From contig OX442316.1 of NCBI GenBank assembly GCA_949358305.1, positions 62,001 to 126,000 on the forward strand: a stretch of 64,000 nt of DNA. The letters are read 5' to 3'. The notes under the pieces were generated by a model. That model saw only the letters and a list, made by a program, of their open reading frames with translations, was not told the origin of the DNA and did no database searches. A program made the translations under genes and the position numbers. The stretch is from Strigamia acuminata (taxonomy: Eukaryota > Arthropoda > Chilopoda > Geophilomorpha > Linotaeniidae). Below are positions 60,573-64,000 of the stretch, piece after piece. Each line of letters starts with the position of its first letter. The first letter of the stretch is position 1.

Positions 60573-63500
60573 GACCAATGTCTCTGAACGTTCAGAAATA
60601 GTGTTTAAACCTTAGTAGAAGGCTCCAATGTAAGTTTTAGAAACATCCAACCAATGATTTGGGAGAATAAACTTTTGATCTCATCACAGTTGACTTAGCA
60701 CAAACACCAAAAGACCAATGTCTCTGAATGTTCAGAAATAGTGTTTAAACCTTAGTAGAAGCCTTCAATATAAGTTTTAGCAACACCCAAGCATTAAATT
60801 TTGAAAAAAAAATTTTGAGCTTATTTCACATCGCAGTTGACTTAGCACAAACACCACAAGACCAATGTCTCTGAATGTTCAGAAATAGTGTTTAAACCTT
60901 AGTAGAAGGCTCCAATGTAAGTTTTAGAAACATTCAACCGATGATTTGGGAGAATAGACTTTTGATCTCATCACAGTTGACTTAGCACAAACACCACAAG
61001 ACCAATGTCTCTGAATGTTCAGAAATAGTGTTTAAACCTTAGTAGAAGGCTCCAATGTAAGTTTTAGAAACATCCAACCAATGATTTGGGAGAATAGACT
61101 TTGATCTCATCACAGTTGACTTAGCACAAACACCACAAGACCAATGTCTCTGAATGTTCAGAAATAGTGTTTAAACCTTAGTAGAAGGCTCCAATGTAAG
61201 TTTTAGAAACATCCAACCAATGATTTGGGAGAATAGACTTTGATCTCATCACAGTTGACTTAGCACAAACACCACAAGACCAATGTCTCTGAATGTTCAG
61301 AAATAGTGTTTAAACCTTAGTAGAAGCCTTCAATGTAAGTTTTAGCAACATCCAAGCAATGATTTGGGAGAATAGACTTTTGATCTCATCACAGTTGACT
61401 TAGCACAAACACCACAAAACCAATGTCTCTGAATGTTCAGAAATAGTGTTTAAACCTTAGTAGAAGGCTCCAATGTAAGTTTTAGAAACATCCAACCAAT
61501 GATTTGGGAGAATAGACTTTTGATCTCATCACAGTTGACTTAGCACAAACACCACAAGACCAATGTCTCTGAACGTTCAGAAATAGTGTTTAAACCTTAG
61601 TAGAAGGCTCCAATGTAAGTTTTAGAAACATCCAACCAATGATTTGGGAGAATAAACTTTTGATCTCATCACAGTTGACTTAGCACAAACACCAAAAGAC
61701 CAATGTCTCTGAATGTTCAGAAATAGTGTTTAAACCTTAGTAGAAGCCTTCAATATAAGTTTTAGCAACACCCAAGCATTAAATTTTGAAAAAAAAATTT
61801 TGAGCTTATTTCACATCGCAGTTGACTTAGCACAAACACCACAAGACCAATGTCTCTGAATGTTCAGAAATAGTGTTTAAACCTTAGTAGAAGGCTCCAA
61901 TGTAAGTTTTGGAAACATCCAACCAATGATTTGGGAGAATAGACTTTTGATCTCATCACAGTTGACTTAGCACAAACACCACAAGTCCAATGTCTCTGAA
62001 TGTTTAGAAATAGTGTTTAAACCTTAGTAGAAGCCTTCAATATAAGTTTTAGCAACACCCAAGCAATAAATTTTGAAAAAAAAATTTTGAGTTTATTTCA
62101 CATCGCAGTTGACTTAGCACAAACACCACAAGACCAATGTCTCTGAATGTTTAGAAATAGTGTTTAAACCTTAGTAGAAGGCTCCAATGTAAGTTTTAGA
62201 AACATCCAACCGATGATTTGGGCGAATAGACTTTTGATCTCATCACAGTTGACTTAGCACAAACACCACAAGACCAATGTCTCTGAATGTTCAGAAATAG
62301 TGTTTAAACCTTAGTAGAAGGCTCCAATGTAAGTTTTAGAAACATTCAACCGATGATTTGGGAGAATAGACTTTTGATCTCATCACAGTTGACTTAGCAC
62401 AAACACCACAAGACCAATGTCTCTGAATGTTCAGAAATAGTGTTTAAACCTTAGTAGAAGGCTCCAATGTAAGTTTTAGAAACATCCAACCAATGATTTG
62501 GGAGAATAGACTTTGATCTCATCACAGTTGACTTAGCACAAACACCACAAGACCAATGTCTCTGAATGTTCAGAAATAGTGTTTAAACCTTAGTAGAAGG
62601 CTCCAATGTAAGTTTTAGAAACATCCAACCAATGATTTGGGAGAATAGACTTTGATCTCATCACAGTTGACTTAGCACAAACACCACAAGACCAATGTCT
62701 CTGAATGTTCAGAAATAGTGTTTAAACCTTAGTAGAAGCCTTCAATGTAAGTTTTAGCAACATCCAAGCAATGATTTGGGAGAATAGACTTTTGATCTCA
62801 TCACAGTTGACTTAGCAGAAACACCACAAAACCAATGTCTCTGAATGTTCAGAAATAGTGTTTAAACCTTAGTAGAAGGCTCCAATGTAAGTTTTAGAAA
62901 CATCCAACCAATGATTTGGGAGAATAGACTTTTGATCTCATCACAGTTGACTTAGCACAAACACCACAAGACCAATGTCTCTGAACGTTCAGAAATAGTG
63001 TTTAAACCTTAGTAGAAGGCTCCAATGTAAGTTTTAGAAACATCCAACCAATGATTTGGGAGAATAAACTTTTGATCTCATCACAGTTGACTTAGCACAA
63101 ACACCAAAAGACCAATGTCTCTGAATGTTCAGAAATAGTGTTTAAACCTTAGTAGAAGCCTTCAATATAAGTTTTAGCAACACCCAAGCATTAAATTTTG
63201 AAAAAAAAATTTTGAGCTTATTTCACATCGCAGTTGACTTAGCACAAACACCACAAGACCAATGTCTCTGAATGTTCAGAAATAGTGTTTAAACCTTAGT
63301 AGAAGGCTCCAATGTAAGTTTTGGAAACATCCAACCAATGATTTGGGAGAATAGACTTTTGATCTCATCACAGTTGACTTAGCACAAACACCACAAGTCC
63401 AATGTCTCTGAATGTTTAGAAATAGTGTTTAAACCTTAGTAGAAGCCTTCAATATAAGTTTTAGCAACACCCAAGCAATAAATTTTGAAAAAAAAATTTT

Positions 63501-64000
63501 GAGCTTATTTCACATTGCAGTTGACTTAGCACAAACACCACAAGACCAATGTCTCTGAATGTTCAGAAATAGTGTTTAAACCTTAGTAGAAGGCTCCAAT
63601 GTAAGTTTTAGAAACATCCAACCGATGATTTGGGCGAATAGACTTTTGATCTCATCACAGTTGACTTAGCACAAACACCACAAGACCAATGTCTCTGAAT
63701 GTTCAGAAATAGTGTTTAAACCTTAGTAGAAGGCTCCAATGTAAGTTTTAGAAACATTCAACCGATGATTTGGGAGAATAGACTTTTGATCTCATCACAG
63801 TTGACTTAGCACAAACACCACAAGACCAATGTCTCTGAATGTTCAGAAATAGTGTTTAAACCTTAGTAGAAGGCTCCAATGTAAGTTTTAGAAACATTCA
63901 ACCGATGATTTGGGAGAATAGACTTTTGATCTCATCACAGTTGACTTAGCACAAACACCACAAGACCAATGTCTCTGAATGTTCAGAAATAGTGTTTAAA

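Larger units (their letters stand above)
35665..64000 (+). repeat. Satellite DNA array, right block
   Basis: The same satellite and orientation as the left block, open at the window end, roughly 200 monomers. From 35.7 to about 46.3 kb, A-B dimers dominate. From about 46.3 kb there are runs of two to four A monomers of the CATTCAACCGATG type, pairs of 139-bp A monomers, A with CACCAAAAGACC, and the hybrid C monomer (CCTTCAATGTAAG with GCAACATCCAAGCAATG). No gene and no second transposable element is visible. It ends mid-monomer at 64000. Confidence 0.98.

Noticed and set aside
35665-64000. Inverted segments or a second transposable element within the array
   Set aside because: Every monomer I followed keeps the CAGTTGACTT orientation, and no break in the satellite other than 26243-35660 was seen.

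Overview
The window is eukaryotic, from an animal genome. It is almost entirely one satellite DNA array, interrupted by a single, apparently full-length BEL/Pao LTR retrotransposon. The evidence is about 55 kb of head-to-tail repeats with no open frame of 60 codons or more, a one-ORF Gag-Pol with the BEL/Pao domain order, and a primer site complementary to an animal-type tRNA-His. BEL/Pao elements are restricted to metazoans. The sequence does not let me name the host; an arthropod or nematode would fit, but that is a guess.

Layout. (1) 1-26242: satellite, all monomers in the same orientation. Two related monomers alternate in varying patterns: A (140 bp, with 139-bp variants) and B (147 bp). 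B shares the left half of A but has a different right half containing an A9T4 tract. (2) 26243-35660: a 9418-bp BEL/Pao element flanked by a 4-bp ACTT duplication. Its parts are a 5' LTR (26243-27803), a tRNA-His primer binding site (27819-27838), a leader of about 1 kb, one 1746-codon gag-pol frame (28799-34039), a 60-bp 3' spacer, and a 3' LTR (34100-35660). The LTRs are 1561 bp each, equal in length, and I saw no difference between them, so insertion looks recent. (3) 35665-64000: the same satellite resumes and runs off the window.

The array has domains. About 1-16 kb is rich in runs of A. About 16-46 kb is dominated by A-B dimers of 287 bp. About 46-64 kb has runs of A, a hybrid 'C' monomer and 139-bp A monomers. 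Kilobase-scale duplications overlie this: 6943 bp (305-14233), 5166 bp (19585-39338, one copy now split by the retroelement), about 5 kb with a 287-bp indel (36.1-46.0 kb), 4968, 3841, 5083 and 7340 bp offsets in the last 18 kb, and a 1258-bp tandem duplication with a visible hybrid junction monomer (56273-58792).

Within the retroelement the most unusual points are: an imperfect inverted repeat of about 40 bp that brackets the coding region, spanning the gag start at one end and abutting the 3' LTR at the other; no purine-rich polypurine tract at its expected place; a D-P-G in place of the usual D-S/T-G at the protease active site; and unusually long LTRs carrying a perfect 18-bp palindrome that contains an RFX X-box, plus a CRE palindrome, two YY1-type sites and an octamer. 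I see no host protein-coding gene, tRNA, rRNA, CRISPR array or bacterial feature.
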